DNA of 22,291 nucleotides, taken from assembly GCA_945787485.1 (NCBI GenBank), contig CALZHV010000012.1, positions 1 through 22,291 of the forward strand, read 5' to 3'. Numbering within the stretch: the stretch's first letter is position 1; each line of letters begins with the position of its first letter. Shown here one piece after another: positions 7,537 through 14,936 of this stretch. Under the pieces are notes generated by a model, which was not told the origin of the DNA, did no database searches, and was given only the letters and a program-made list of their open reading frames with translations. The DNA is from an uncultured Lachnospiraceae bacterium. Its GTDB lineage: Bacteria > Bacillota > Clostridia > Lachnospirales > Lachnospiraceae. A program made the translations under genes and the position numbers.

Positions 7537-8355
7537 TTAATTTATTTTCATAATCCTTTTCATCCAGATTTCACATGCAATAATCGTCAAAATACAAAAG
7601 CACATGATAATCCTCCCTAACATAGTTTCATACATTATTTCAATATAGCCGGGATTAGTAAGCTTCATATATGCAATCATTATAAATGGCATTGCGAGCA
7701 GAATTCTTCCCTCCATCTTTTTTGATGCAATAAGCGTTTCTATCTCTTCCGAAACAGCATTTCTGTCCGTCATATTAAGACATGTCTGTCGAATTATCAT
7801 TGAGCTATTGCCACCGTATTTGTTTGCAATTTCCATGACATTTGCAAATTCACCAATTTCATTTATCCCACTTTTAGCTGCCAGACAACGGAGCATAAAT
7901 GTTAAGCTCTGTTTGACGGATAAGCCATGTGCTATAATTTCAATCTCTTCTGCCATTTGATTATCGTTTCCAAATACGTTTACGAATTCCTTTCCTGCCA
8001 TAATCCATGAATTTTCCAAAGAATATCCGGCATTGAGATTACCTGATACAAGCGTTATTACTTCCTTAAAATCCCTAAGCATTTTATTATGTTGTTTAAC
8101 ATGGTAGTCTTTTAGATCATAGTAATAAAATGTTAAAACCAGCGGAATCGAAGGTATCAGACCAACAAACGAATCAAACATCAAATATGACACAGCACCC
8201 CATAATGTTGCTATTTTCAATAACTCTGTGATAATCCACCTGCAATTCGGTCTGTAGCCTTTATAAATATTAAAACATTGCCTGAATCTGTTCCTTCCTT
8301 TTGCTTGTTTTTTGTCGCCTTTATATTTACATATTTTTTTGAATATATTTTTCAT
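7537..8355 (-). CDS. tadB: TadB-like inner-membrane platform protein
   Basis: 272 residues from ATG at 8355. Two hydrophobic stretches lie near the N-terminal third (about 45-80), followed by the cytoplasmic F-domain containing LRDFKEVITLVSGNLNAGYS and a conserved E-I-IA-KYGG-NSS segment. Two hydrophobic stretches at about 220-265 close the protein. This is the TadB form of the type II secretion F family, which pairs with TadC to make the platform driven by TadA. The gene overlaps the end of tadA by 29 nt. AGGA lies 4 nt upstream of the ATG; an in-frame TTG at 8373 is the alternative start. The direction, length and neighbours agree with the assignment. Confidence 0.88.
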   Translation of the reverse strand: MKNIFKKICKYKGDKKQAKGRNRFRQCFNIYKGYRPNCRWIITELLKIATLWGAVSYLMFDSFVGLIPSIPLVLTFYYYDLKDYHVKQHNKMLRDFKEVITLVSGNLNAGYSLENSWIMAGKEFVNVFGNDNQMAEEIEIIAHGLSVKQSLTFMLRCLAAKSGINEIGEFANVMEIANKYGGNSSMIIRQTCLNMTDRNAVSEEIETLIASKKMEGRILLAMPFIMIAYMKLTNPGYIEIMYETMLGRIIMCFCILTIIACEIWMKRIMKIN

Positions 8356-9604
8356 ATAATCCTGCCGCCTCAAGCTTTCCTGTGTTTTTCAATCCACCTT
8401 TTTTAACCAGTTCTCCAGCTATGTGCCCTTTTTCAAATGATTTTTCTTCAAATTGATACAGACAATTAAGAGTAATTACACCATCGATAATTTTATCAAC
8501 CTCGCTAATATTCAAAACCCGCCTTGAACCATCTCTTAATCTTCCCAAATGCACAATAATATCCAAGGCAGCTGCTATTTGCATGCGTATTGCTGATACA
8601 GGCATATCAACTCCCATTAAAACCATTGTTTCCAATCTGCTAAGCATGTCATATGACGAATTAGCATGACCGGTGCTCAGACTTCCGTCATGTCCTGTAT
8701 TCATCGCAGCAAGAAGGTCAATTGCCGCACTGTCTCTGATTTCACCGATAACTATCCTGTCGGGTCTCATTCTTAAGCTTGTCTTTATCAGGTCACGTAT
8801 GGTTACCCGGTTTTCTCCTTCAACATTTGCGTTTCTTGCCTCTAATCTGACAAGATTGTCTATGCCTTCAAGCCTTAATTCTGCCGAATCTTCTATTGTA
8901 ATTATTCTTTCTGATTTGGGTATATAATTTGATAATGCATTTAGAAATGTAGTTTTACCGGAACCGGTCCCACCGGAAATAAAGATATTATACCCTGCTT
9001 TTACAAGACACTCTAAGAAATCTGCTACATCCTTATCAATGCTTTTTAATTCTATTAATTTTTCTATACCTATATTTTGCTTCGGAAATTTTCTAATGGT
9101 TACTATCGGACCATCTAAGGATATCGGCTGCATAACTATATTTACTCTTGAGCCGTCTGACAGTCTTGCATCTACTATCGGCTGCGCTTCATTTATTCGC
9201 CGGTTGCAATCCGATACAATCTGCCTTACTACTGTCATAAGTCTTTCATCTGATTCAAACTTTTTGTCAGTCCTGATTATACTCCCATGTTTTTCAATAA
9301 ATATTTCCTTTGTTCCATTTACCATAATCTCTGTTATTTCATCATCTTCGAGAAATTCAGTTATTACATCTAGCCTTCGTATGGAATTAAATATTTCTTT
9401 TTTTAATCTTATTTTTTCCTTGAGTGAAATTCTCTCATCATCCAAGTCATCAAGTATACATTTATCAAGGAAAACTCCTATTTCTTCATCACTCAGTTCT
9501 CTGGTAAGATCAAGACTTTCCAATACACGTTTTTTTATATCGTTTCTGATATCCTTATCATTCCCGATATCCTTGTCATTTCTGCAATCATCCGAAAGTG
9601 ACAC
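8327..9604 (-). CDS. tadA: TadA/CpaF-type pilus assembly ATPase
   Basis: 425 residues. The secretion-ATPase core is complete: Walker A GGTGSGKT (211-218), Asp box TIEDSAEL (236-243), Walker B RIVIGEIR (283-290), and a His box around TGHDGSLSTGHANS (303-316). The N-terminal domain (about 75-190), with EIMVNG and the RLSDGSRVN segment, is typical of CpaF/TadA. It hydrolyses ATP in the cytoplasm to drive Flp assembly. Near the N-terminus the short duplication NDKDIGNDKDIRND is polar and probably disordered. The start is GTG at 9604 with AGAGGTG upstream. It begins 2 bp after the tadZ stop and overlaps tadB at its end, so translation of the three is probably coupled. Confidence 0.95.
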   Translation of the reverse strand: MSLSDDCRNDKDIGNDKDIRNDIKKRVLESLDLTRELSDEEIGVFLDKCILDDLDDERISLKEKIRLKKEIFNSIRRLDVITEFLEDDEITEIMVNGTKEIFIEKHGSIIRTDKKFESDERLMTVVRQIVSDCNRRINEAQPIVDARLSDGSRVNIVMQPISLDGPIVTIRKFPKQNIGIEKLIELKSIDKDVADFLECLVKAGYNIFISGGTGSGKTTFLNALSNYIPKSERIITIEDSAELRLEGIDNLVRLEARNANVEGENRVTIRDLIKTSLRMRPDRIVIGEIRDSAAIDLLAAMNTGHDGSLSTGHANSSYDMLSRLETMVLMGVDMPVSAIRMQIAAALDIIVHLGRLRDGSRRVLNISEVDKIIDGVITLNCLYQFEEKSFEKGHIAGELVKKGGLKNTGKLEAAGLYEKYIQKNM

Positions 9605-9606
9605 AA

Positions 9607-10482
9607 TTACACCTCTTTCTTAAGCATTCTCTTTAAAATCTCACTATTTTCATCCGGGAGATATATAACCTCATAGCCTATGCTTTCAGCCTGTGCATAC
9701 TTATCAAACAGCTTTAGCTTCATTTGTGAGCGTTCATCTTTAAGCGCCGGAATATAAAGCTTTTCAAAACACTTCAACAAGCTTATATCTTCCATAGCAC
9801 CTGTTCCGACATCTACAATCATGGCATCAAGCAAAAATGTATTCTTTAATTCGTTAAAGAACCAAATTATTGAATTGCCATCAATATTTCTGTTATCGCC
9901 ATAATTTTTACATACCGGAATTATCATGTTTGTTAACTTATAATTATTTTCATACATTTCCACTGCTTTTTTATTATGATTTACGATATAATACAAAAAC
10001 CTGTCATGGTCGAATTCCCCACCCTCACCACCTTTATTTAATGCCGGATATTCTTCCAAGCCTAAATATACACTGTTGCCAAGCAGCTCACATAACGCAT
10101 GTGCAAAATTGGTTTTTCCGCACCTTCCAAGAGGCGAATAAACACCAATTAATTCTGCTTTTTTGACAATTATGCTTTTTCCTTCGGTCGGTTCAATATT
10201 AATTTTTTGAAGAATGTCATCTATACATTGATACTTAAAAATTGCATCTTTACTACCTGCATCCTCTGTAAGTTTTACGACTTTTATATTTGAGACATCA
10301 GCATTGCACTTTTCTGCTAACAGCAAGGCATCAAGTGTATGTTCGCTCAAATATTCATTCAAAGCATTTTCTGAAGAAAAACCCGAAATTTTATACGGAA
10401 GACTTTCGTTTGAATTGACATATTCCATAAAAGAAACCATGTATGAAAAATCAGAATCATAAATACCAATTTTATAGTTCAT
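9607..10482 (-). CDS. tadZ: TadZ/CpaE-like localisation ATPase with divergent P-loop
   Basis: 291 residues. The first 95 or so residues look like a degenerate receiver domain (IGIYDSDFSYM at the start). Residues from about 110 form a MinD/ParA-like domain with the P-loop YSPLGRCGKTNF (115-126) in place of the usual KGGxGKT, and a Walker-B-like MIVDVGTG later on. This is the layout of TadZ/CpaE, which marks the position of the Tad machine in the cell and recruits the ATPase. ATG at 10482 has TTGGAGG eight bases upstream; a TTG at 10497 lies within that site and is unlikely to be the start. It overlaps tadV by 11 nt and is followed by tadA after 2 bp. Family assignment rests on architecture and context more than on catalytic residues. 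Confidence 0.85.
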   Translation of the reverse strand: MNYKIGIYDSDFSYMVSFMEYVNSNESLPYKISGFSSENALNEYLSEHTLDALLLAEKCNADVSNIKVVKLTEDAGSKDAIFKYQCIDDILQKINIEPTEGKSIIVKKAELIGVYSPLGRCGKTNFAHALCELLGNSVYLGLEEYPALNKGGEGGEFDHDRFLYYIVNHNKKAVEMYENNYKLTNMIIPVCKNYGDNRNIDGNSIIWFFNELKNTFLLDAMIVDVGTGAMEDISLLKCFEKLYIPALKDERSQMKLKLFDKYAQAESIGYEVIYLPDENSEILKRMLKKEV

Positions 10483-10930
10483 ATAATATGCCTCCAATCA
10501 TATACACTGCCGTGCCAATGAATACCGGAACAGCAAAATGCATTTTTGTCAAACGAACTTTAAACTTATACAATCTCATTTTCTCCTTCTTATTAAGAAA
10601 CATAGCCAATATTCCTATCGGAGCCGCCACCAAAAAGCATATACAAATTACAGGTATTATCTTCAATTGTACAAATGCACCTATTGCCGCAAACAGCTTG
10701 ACATCTCCTGCTCCTAAAGCCCCAAGCAAATACAAACCAAACAATAACAGTATTGGAATAAAAACACCGCATACACTAAATAACAATCCCTCTTTTCCAC
10801 CATTTACAAAAGAATAAGCAATGCCGGTTATCAACGAAACCCCGACAAGCCAATTGGGTATTTTATAGCTTAATATGTCATATAACATTGCAATCAATGT
10901 GAATGTGCAAACAAATATACACTCTGTCAC
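10472..10930 (-). CDS. tadV: TadV/CpaA-type prepilin peptidase
   Basis: 152 residues with five to six hydrophobic stretches, the short form of the A24 aspartic prepilin peptidases that lack the methylase domain. The two catalytic aspartates are visible: Asp18 in YDILSYKIPN and Asp76 in GALGAGDVKLFA (the GxGD motif). It would cleave Flp and the TadE/G-like prepilins at the cytoplasmic face of the membrane. The start is GTG at 10930 with AGGTGA five bases upstream, and no better start lies nearby. It is the first gene of the tad operon, about 130 nt downstream of the predicted transcription start. Confidence 0.93.
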   Translation of the reverse strand: MTECIFVCTFTLIAMLYDILSYKIPNWLVGVSLITGIAYSFVNGGKEGLLFSVCGVFIPILLLFGLYLLGALGAGDVKLFAAIGAFVQLKIIPVICICFLVAAPIGILAMFLNKKEKMRLYKFKVRLTKMHFAVPVFIGTAVYMIGGILYEL

Positions 10931-10982
10931 TAAGTCACCTGCCTTTACATTTTGTAGTGAATAATCTTACAAAATTTTTTGT

Positions 10983-11021
10983 AATGAAATCTTGTAACGA
11001 AATCTTGAAATGAATATTTCC
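10983..11021. repeat. 13-nt direct repeats in the tad leader
   Basis: Two head-to-tail copies, aatgaaatcttgt (10983-10995) and aacgaaatcttga (10996-11008), differ at two positions. A degenerate third, aatgaatatttcc, follows, and a related gaataatcttac lies at about 10959-10970. They fall between the predicted transcription start and the tadV start, so they could be an operator or an RNA-level element. Confidence 0.55.
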
Positions 11022-11069
11022 TGATTAATGATGTTTCATGAACCTGAAATAAATATCGATTACATTGCC

Positions 11070-11099
11070 AATATAGCATGCTGTTATTCAGGCTGTAAA
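11070..11099 (-). promoter_or_regulatory. Predicted sigma-A-type promoter of the tad operon
   Basis: On the minus strand TTTACA (11099-11094) is followed after 18 bp by TATATT (11075-11070). Transcription would begin near 11062 and leave a leader of about 130 nt before the GTG start of tadV. It is the only good -35/-10 pair I found between the DHH terminator and tadV. Confidence 0.55.
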
Positions 11100-11109
11100 G
11101 CTACAAATT

Positions 11110-11146
11110 GTACTACAAAAGGCATTATCAATACCCTTTGTACTAC
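11110..11146. repeat. 37-nt inverted repeat just upstream of the tad promoter
   Basis: The arms gtactacaaaagg and ccctttgtactac face each other across a short centre. One clear mismatch breaks the outer arm. It ends 10 bp upstream of the predicted -35 box, a usual place for an activator or repressor site. No T-run follows on either strand, which argues against a terminator. Confidence 0.55.
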
Positions 11147-11196
11147 TACTAATAGCGAACCTAATACTGTATGCTTTATCTGACAATTTTCCGGTC

Positions 11197-11285
11197 AAAA
11201 AAAAGACAGCCGGCTTTAATGCGTATCTACCTTACCATATAATATGGTAAATATGATACATATAAATTAAAGCTAACCGTCTTTT
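11197..11285 (-). terminator. Long hairpin terminator of the DHH phosphoesterase gene
   Basis: Arms at 11201-11220 and 11266-11285 pair over 20 bp in minus-strand RNA, with one mismatch and three G-U pairs, and are followed by eight U. Inside them are gtatc/gatac (11223-11227 with 11255-11259) and a perfect 8-bp stem (11232-11250). Nearly the whole 85 nt is one quasi-palindrome, longer than a usual intrinsic terminator. It lies 26 bp past the DHH stop. Confidence 0.75.
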
Positions 11286-11310
11286 AATATTATTTCTGGT
11301 TTATGTAAAC

Positions 11311-12228
11311 TTACGCTTTATAATTTACTATTTCATCAATGAGTTTTGGAAGCATTTCTTCCATATTTTCATCACTGAACTGGCATGTTCCCACTTTTCT
11401 GTGTCCACCGCCACCATACTTAAGCATGAGACTTCCGACATCTACATTCGAAGTCTTATTAATAATGCTGTATCCAACAGCTGCTGAGCATCCTACTCCA
11501 CCTTTTCCGTTTACAATCCATACTGAAATATTTTGTTCAGGATACAATGAATAAATCATAAATCTGTTTCCGGTGTAAATAGGCTCTACTCCTCTAAGGT
11601 CTGTAATAATTACATCCTTTTCTACTCTTGTATGAGCTTTAACCATTTCCTTGAACTTCTCTGTCTGTTCATTATATACTTCAATTCTTTCCTTAACATC
11701 AGGCAAATTCAAAATCTCATCTGTAGTCATTGTTCTGCATGCATCAATAAGCTCTTCCATAAGTCTGTAATTAGGAATAGTGAAGTTTCTCCATCTTCCA
11801 AGACCTGTTCTCGGATCCATAAGAAAACCAATCAAAATCCATCCTGTAGGATTTAATATTTCGTCGATTGTAAGATTTCCCGAATCAACCTTATCAACAG
11901 CTTCCATCATTTCATCAAAATGAGAAAATCTTTCAGCTCCGCCATAATAGTCATATATAATTCTTGCACATGAAGGAGTGATTCGGCTTTCGCCTTTATA
12001 TTTTCCTTCAAGCTGCAGTCTCTCGTGTTCACTTGAATGATGGTCAAACCACAATCCACATCCCTCAACGTATGGCACATTGGCAAGGCAATCATTTTCA
12101 TCAATAGGAATCAGACCGTCCTGCAAATCCTTTGGATGTGCAAATTTCCAATTATCTATAATTCCTGCTTCTTTTAATAAAGCGCCACATGCAAGTCCGT
12201 CAAAATCTGATCTTGTAACTAATCTCAT
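11311..12228 (-). CDS. DHH/DHHA1-family phosphoesterase
   Basis: 305 residues. The N-terminal DHH domain shows SDFDG (7-11) and FDHHSSEH (61-68), the metal-binding Asp and His residues. The C-terminal DHHA1 domain shows YGGGGHRKVGTC (GGGGH at 272-276). The family includes exopolyphosphatases, oligoribonucleases and cyclic-di-AMP/pApA phosphodiesterases. No PAS/GGDEF (GdpP-type) part is present, and the protein is close in size to stand-alone NrnA-like enzymes. The FDHH and GGGGH spacing differs from the NrnA proteins I know, so the substrate cannot be named. ATG at 12228 has GGGGA seven bases upstream; GTG at 12231 is an alternative. It has its own predicted promoter and terminator, so it is probably monocistronic. 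Confidence 0.85.
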   Translation of the reverse strand: MRLVTRSDFDGLACGALLKEAGIIDNWKFAHPKDLQDGLIPIDENDCLANVPYVEGCGLWFDHHSSEHERLQLEGKYKGESRITPSCARIIYDYYGGAERFSHFDEMMEAVDKVDSGNLTIDEILNPTGWILIGFLMDPRTGLGRWRNFTIPNYRLMEELIDACRTMTTDEILNLPDVKERIEVYNEQTEKFKEMVKAHTRVEKDVIITDLRGVEPIYTGNRFMIYSLYPEQNISVWIVNGKGGVGCSAAVGYSIINKTSNVDVGSLMLKYGGGGHRKVGTCQFSDENMEEMLPKLIDEIVNYKA

Positions 12229-12272
12229 CACTAATCCCCTTTACATTTATCATATGTCTGCATGACATTATT

Positions 12273-12301
12273 ATATTATTACATACATTCTTTATTTTCA
12301 A
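12273..12301 (-). promoter_or_regulatory. Predicted promoter of the DHH phosphoesterase gene
   Basis: On the minus strand TTGAAA (12301-12296), 17 bp, TAATAT (12278-12273). The start would be near 12266, giving a leader of about 40 nt with GGGGA before the ATG. It lies immediately after the stop of the upstream protease gene, and no terminator separates the two. Confidence 0.55.
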
Positions 12302-12306
12302 GTGCT

Positions 12307-13404
12307 TTAAACAATAACAGACACTATACTTACCACTATCATAATTACAGAATAAACAAAGAATATAATAATACCCGGCGTTGCCCAAGCATTTGCAACA
12401 GGTTTGGTTTTAACTGCATCCGGTCTCTTCTCAAGGAAAAATTTCTTTCTGTTTACAATGAAAAGAATTATTCCGACAAGACAACAGAATCCAAGGAAAC
12501 AAACCCATGCCATATAAATCATAAATCCCGGAAGAATCTGCATAATCAAATCCATGGCTTCTTGAGATGACGGATCTAATTTCTGAATATCATATAACGT
12601 TTCTAAATCAACCAATGAAATAAAATACATCGTAAATACGCTTGTTGTAAGATTTACTATCATATGAAGCAAAATAGTATACCATATTTTGCCCGTTCTG
12701 ACGTAAATGTAGGCAAAGAAAATTCCAATGAATGTTGCAAAAAACAATTGTTGGAAGTTACCGTGTAACAAACCAAACAATACACCTGATGATAATATAG
12801 CAGTCCATTCACCGTATTTTACCACTCTGTCTACCAAAATTTTTCTTAAAATAAACTCCTCCACAATTGGTGCAAGTATTCCGACTGTAAGAATTCTCCA
12901 GAAAGGATTTGAATCGAGCATCAAATTAATCAAACCGCTTGTATCACCATCACTTGCGCCAAAAGGCGCAAGAATAATCATCTGAACTATCGCACCTATA
13001 ACTGCACCAACTCCAACTAAACCTGCTGTCATAAATATTGCGCATATAAATTGCCAGAATTTCATTTTATGCTTTTCTAAATTTGCCTTATCCATATGCA
13101 TTGTCGTAAGCCCCATAAACAAAGAACCAAACACATGCATACTTAAGATAATAAGTCCAAAAGAATACCACGACTCACTTGTTACTTCCGGCCCAAAAGC
13201 TTTCACAAGTAAAGTAGACACAACAACCTGTATAATTGATGCAATCAATGCATACAGAGTAAGGAATATAGCATATTTGGAATAAGCTTTCTTTGCCATT
13301 TTTTTATTTTCCGGCTCATTATTTTCTTCCGGTTGTTGATAAAATTGCTCATTCATCTGATTGATTTCAGGTTGTATAAACTGACCATTTTGATTGTTAT
13401 CCAT
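12307..13404 (-). CDS. CPBP-family (CAAX-type) intramembrane metalloprotease
   Basis: 365 residues. The first 40 are rich in Gln/Asn/Glu and probably cytoplasmic and disordered. About eight hydrophobic segments follow. The three family motifs are present in order: EEFILR (182-187, the EExxxR motif), FGLLHGN (210-216, FxxxH) and HMIVN (247-251, HxxxN). These hold the catalytic Glu/His set of Rce1/CPBP proteases. The true substrate is unknown; bacterial members have been linked to peptide processing, bacteriocin immunity and surface-protein handling. ATG at 13404 has AAGGAG upstream and overlaps the end of the radical SAM gene by 8 nt, so it sits in the trmL operon. A more upstream in-frame ATG at 13440 lacks a site of that quality. 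Confidence 0.88.
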   Translation of the reverse strand: MDNNQNGQFIQPEINQMNEQFYQQPEENNEPENKKMAKKAYSKYAIFLTLYALIASIIQVVVSTLLVKAFGPEVTSESWYSFGLIILSMHVFGSLFMGLTTMHMDKANLEKHKMKFWQFICAIFMTAGLVGVGAVIGAIVQMIILAPFGASDGDTSGLINLMLDSNPFWRILTVGILAPIVEEFILRKILVDRVVKYGEWTAILSSGVLFGLLHGNFQQLFFATFIGIFFAYIYVRTGKIWYTILLHMIVNLTTSVFTMYFISLVDLETLYDIQKLDPSSQEAMDLIMQILPGFMIYMAWVCFLGFCCLVGIILFIVNRKKFFLEKRPDAVKTKPVANAWATPGIIIFFVYSVIMIVVSIVSVIV

Positions 13405-14401
13405 AATTTTCTCCTTTACATTTTGTTCCCTGCATAGCACATCTTTCCTTCATTGCCTTATGCAATGAATTAAGCACATCCTTCTTGTTTGCAGACCATT
13501 TGGGTTCTACAAGAATTTTCTTAGGTCCATCACCCGTAACTCTGTGAATTACAATATCACTGTCTATTATTTCCAGCATTGATATAACTATATCTAAATA
13601 TTTATCTTTAGTCAACAATTTAACATTGCCCTTTTGATACTCCTGCTCCAAATCCGTATTTTTCAATATATGCAAAAGCTGTAATTTGATTCCCTGCGGT
13701 TTATTTTCTCTGTTACAAACATATCGGACAGTGGCAAGCATATCCTCTTTTGATTCACCCGGAAGTCCTATTATAATATGAGTAATATATGGTATTCCGA
13801 TTGAAGAAAGACTGCTGACAGCTTTTTCATAGACATCGAGTCTGTAGTGTCTTCTGATATATTGTGCAGTTTTTTCATGCATCGTCTGAAGTCCGAGCTC
13901 GACCCAGATAAATTTTTCACTGTACATTTCCTTCAAAGCTTTTAGAAGTTTCAATACTTCTTCACCAAGGCAATCAGGTCTTGTTGCTATTGAAATACCC
14001 ACCACATCCGAGTATTCCAATGCCGCTTTAAATATTTTTTCCAAATAAAAAACATCTCCGTATGTATTGGTATAAGCCTGGAAATATATCACAAATTTTG
14101 AACCTGCTTTTTTATTAAATCGTTTTAAATATAGTTCAATCTGCTCTTTTATGCTTAATCTTCCTTGCGAGCCGTTTATCATTGCTGCAAAATCGCCGCT
14201 TCCTCCCGCACTGCAAAAAATGCATCCCCGATTATCAAGCTTACCATCCCTGTTTGGGCAGCTAAGTCCCGCATCAACGGCAATCTTATAACATTTTTCT
14301 CCATATACATGTTTAAAATATGCATTTAACGAATAATATGGTTTCCCCAGCCAGTCAATTACTTTTGCCGGTTCATTTATTTCAGCAATTTTACCATTCA
14401 T
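13397..14401 (-). CDS. TIGR01212-family radical SAM enzyme (YtqA/MnmL-like)
   Basis: 334 residues. The iron-sulfur ligands are Cys48, Cys60 and Cys63 (SCPNRDG...GCIFCSAGGSG), the Elp3-like CX11CX2C form of the radical SAM motif. The later part has VGISIATRPDCL, WVELGLQTM and HIIIGLPGE, as in the TIGR01212/YtqA family. To my recollection the B. subtilis member (YtqA, proposed name MnmL) acts in the cmnm5U-to-nm5U step of wobble-uridine modification in Gram-positive bacteria. I treat that as likely but not proven here, so no symbol is given. ATG at 14401 overlaps trmL by 11 nt. GGAGGG is present but 14 nt away; an in-frame ATG at 14461 would lie deeper inside trmL. Confidence 0.88.
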   Translation of the reverse strand: MNGKIAEINEPAKVIDWLGKPYYSLNAYFKHVYGEKCYKIAVDAGLSCPNRDGKLDNRGCIFCSAGGSGDFAAMINGSQGRLSIKEQIELYLKRFNKKAGSKFVIYFQAYTNTYGDVFYLEKIFKAALEYSDVVGISIATRPDCLGEEVLKLLKALKEMYSEKFIWVELGLQTMHEKTAQYIRRHYRLDVYEKAVSSLSSIGIPYITHIIIGLPGESKEDMLATVRYVCNRENKPQGIKLQLLHILKNTDLEQEYQKGNVKLLTKDKYLDIVISMLEIIDSDIVIHRVTGDGPKKILVEPKWSANKKDVLNSLHKAMKERCAMQGTKCKGENYG

Positions 14402-14882
14402 AATGATGCAATTGTCCCTCCGCTTCAAGTTCCGTAAAGCCCTGCTGACGCAGTGCTTCATATGCCACTATGGCTACAGAATTAGACAAATTAAGAGACC
14501 TTTCTCCGGGCATCATGGGAATTCTCACGCAATTTTCTTTATATTCCAACAAAATTTCCTCCGGTATTCCTGCACTTTCTTTGCCAAACATTATAAATGC
14601 ATCTTCTTCATATTTTACATCCGTATATTTTTGCTTTGATTTCGTCGTTGCCATGTATATTTTTGCGTTTGGATTTTTGACAAGAAAATCATTCCAATCA
14701 TTGTATATTGTAACATCAAGTCTTGGCCAATAATCAAGCCCTGCTCTTTTTACCGTTTTGTCATTTATCCTAAAACCCATTGGTTCTATAAGATGAAGTC
14801 TCATTCCCGCCGCCACACAGGTTCTTCCTATATTGCCTGTATTCGCCGGCATCTCAGGTTCATGTAATACAATATTTAACAT
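14391..14882 (-). CDS. trmL: tRNA (cytidine/uridine-34-2'-O)-methyltransferase, SPOUT family
   Basis: 163 residues, near the usual TrmL length of about 155. Family motifs are present: HEPEMPANTGNIGRTC near the N-terminus (motif 1), MFGKESAGIPEE in the middle (motif 2), and IPMMPGERSLNLSNSVAIV near the end, which forms the trefoil knot binding S-adenosylmethionine. TrmL methylates the 2'-OH of the wobble base in tRNA-Leu isoacceptors. ATG at 14882 has GAGGTG six bases upstream; the GTG at 14891 overlaps that site. It is the first gene of an operon with the radical SAM enzyme and the CPBP protease, driven by its own predicted promoter. Confidence 0.92.
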   Translation of the reverse strand: MLNIVLHEPEMPANTGNIGRTCVAAGMRLHLIEPMGFRINDKTVKRAGLDYWPRLDVTIYNDWNDFLVKNPNAKIYMATTKSKQKYTDVKYEEDAFIMFGKESAGIPEEILLEYKENCVRIPMMPGERSLNLSNSVAIVAYEALRQQGFTELEAEGQLHHYEW

Positions 14883-14908
14883 ATTTGTCACCTCGACTGT
14901 TCTCAGTT

Positions 14909-14936
14909 ATTATAAGCTTTCTCTATTTACTGTCAG
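14909..14936 (-). promoter_or_regulatory. Predicted promoter of the trmL operon
   Basis: On the minus strand CTGACA (14936-14931), 16 bp, TATAAT (14914-14909). The -35 box lies inside the last codons of the upstream gene, so trmL could be read from here as well as by read-through. The leader would be about 20 nt with GAGGTG in place. Confidence 0.6.

Larger units (their letters stand above)
10931..11310. other. Gene-free regulatory stretch between tadV and the DHH gene
   Basis: About 380 bp with no credible coding region on either strand. From the tad side it holds the ribosome binding site of tadV, a short dyad (acaaaattttttgt, 10969-10982), direct repeats (10983-11021), a promoter (11070-11099), a 37-nt inverted repeat (11110-11146), and the long hairpin terminator of the DHH gene (11197-11285). 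I saw no riboswitch core: the c-di-GMP type was looked for because of the pilus and was not found. Confidence 0.7.

Noticed and set aside
9541..9590. Short tandem repeat suggesting a phase-variable tract at the tadA start
   Set aside because: It has only two imperfect copies of a 21-nt unit (NDKDIG/NDKDIR) and the repeat keeps the reading frame, so no on/off switching is expected.
9039..9623. 194-codon open frame on the plus strand
   Set aside because: Antisense to tadA, which has all ATPase motifs. The frame gives Ser/Ile-rich sequence without a ribosome binding site.
10931..11062. Riboswitch in the tad leader, such as a c-di-GMP sensor
   Set aside because: No conserved core motif or multi-stem layout was found; only repeats and a short dyad are visible.
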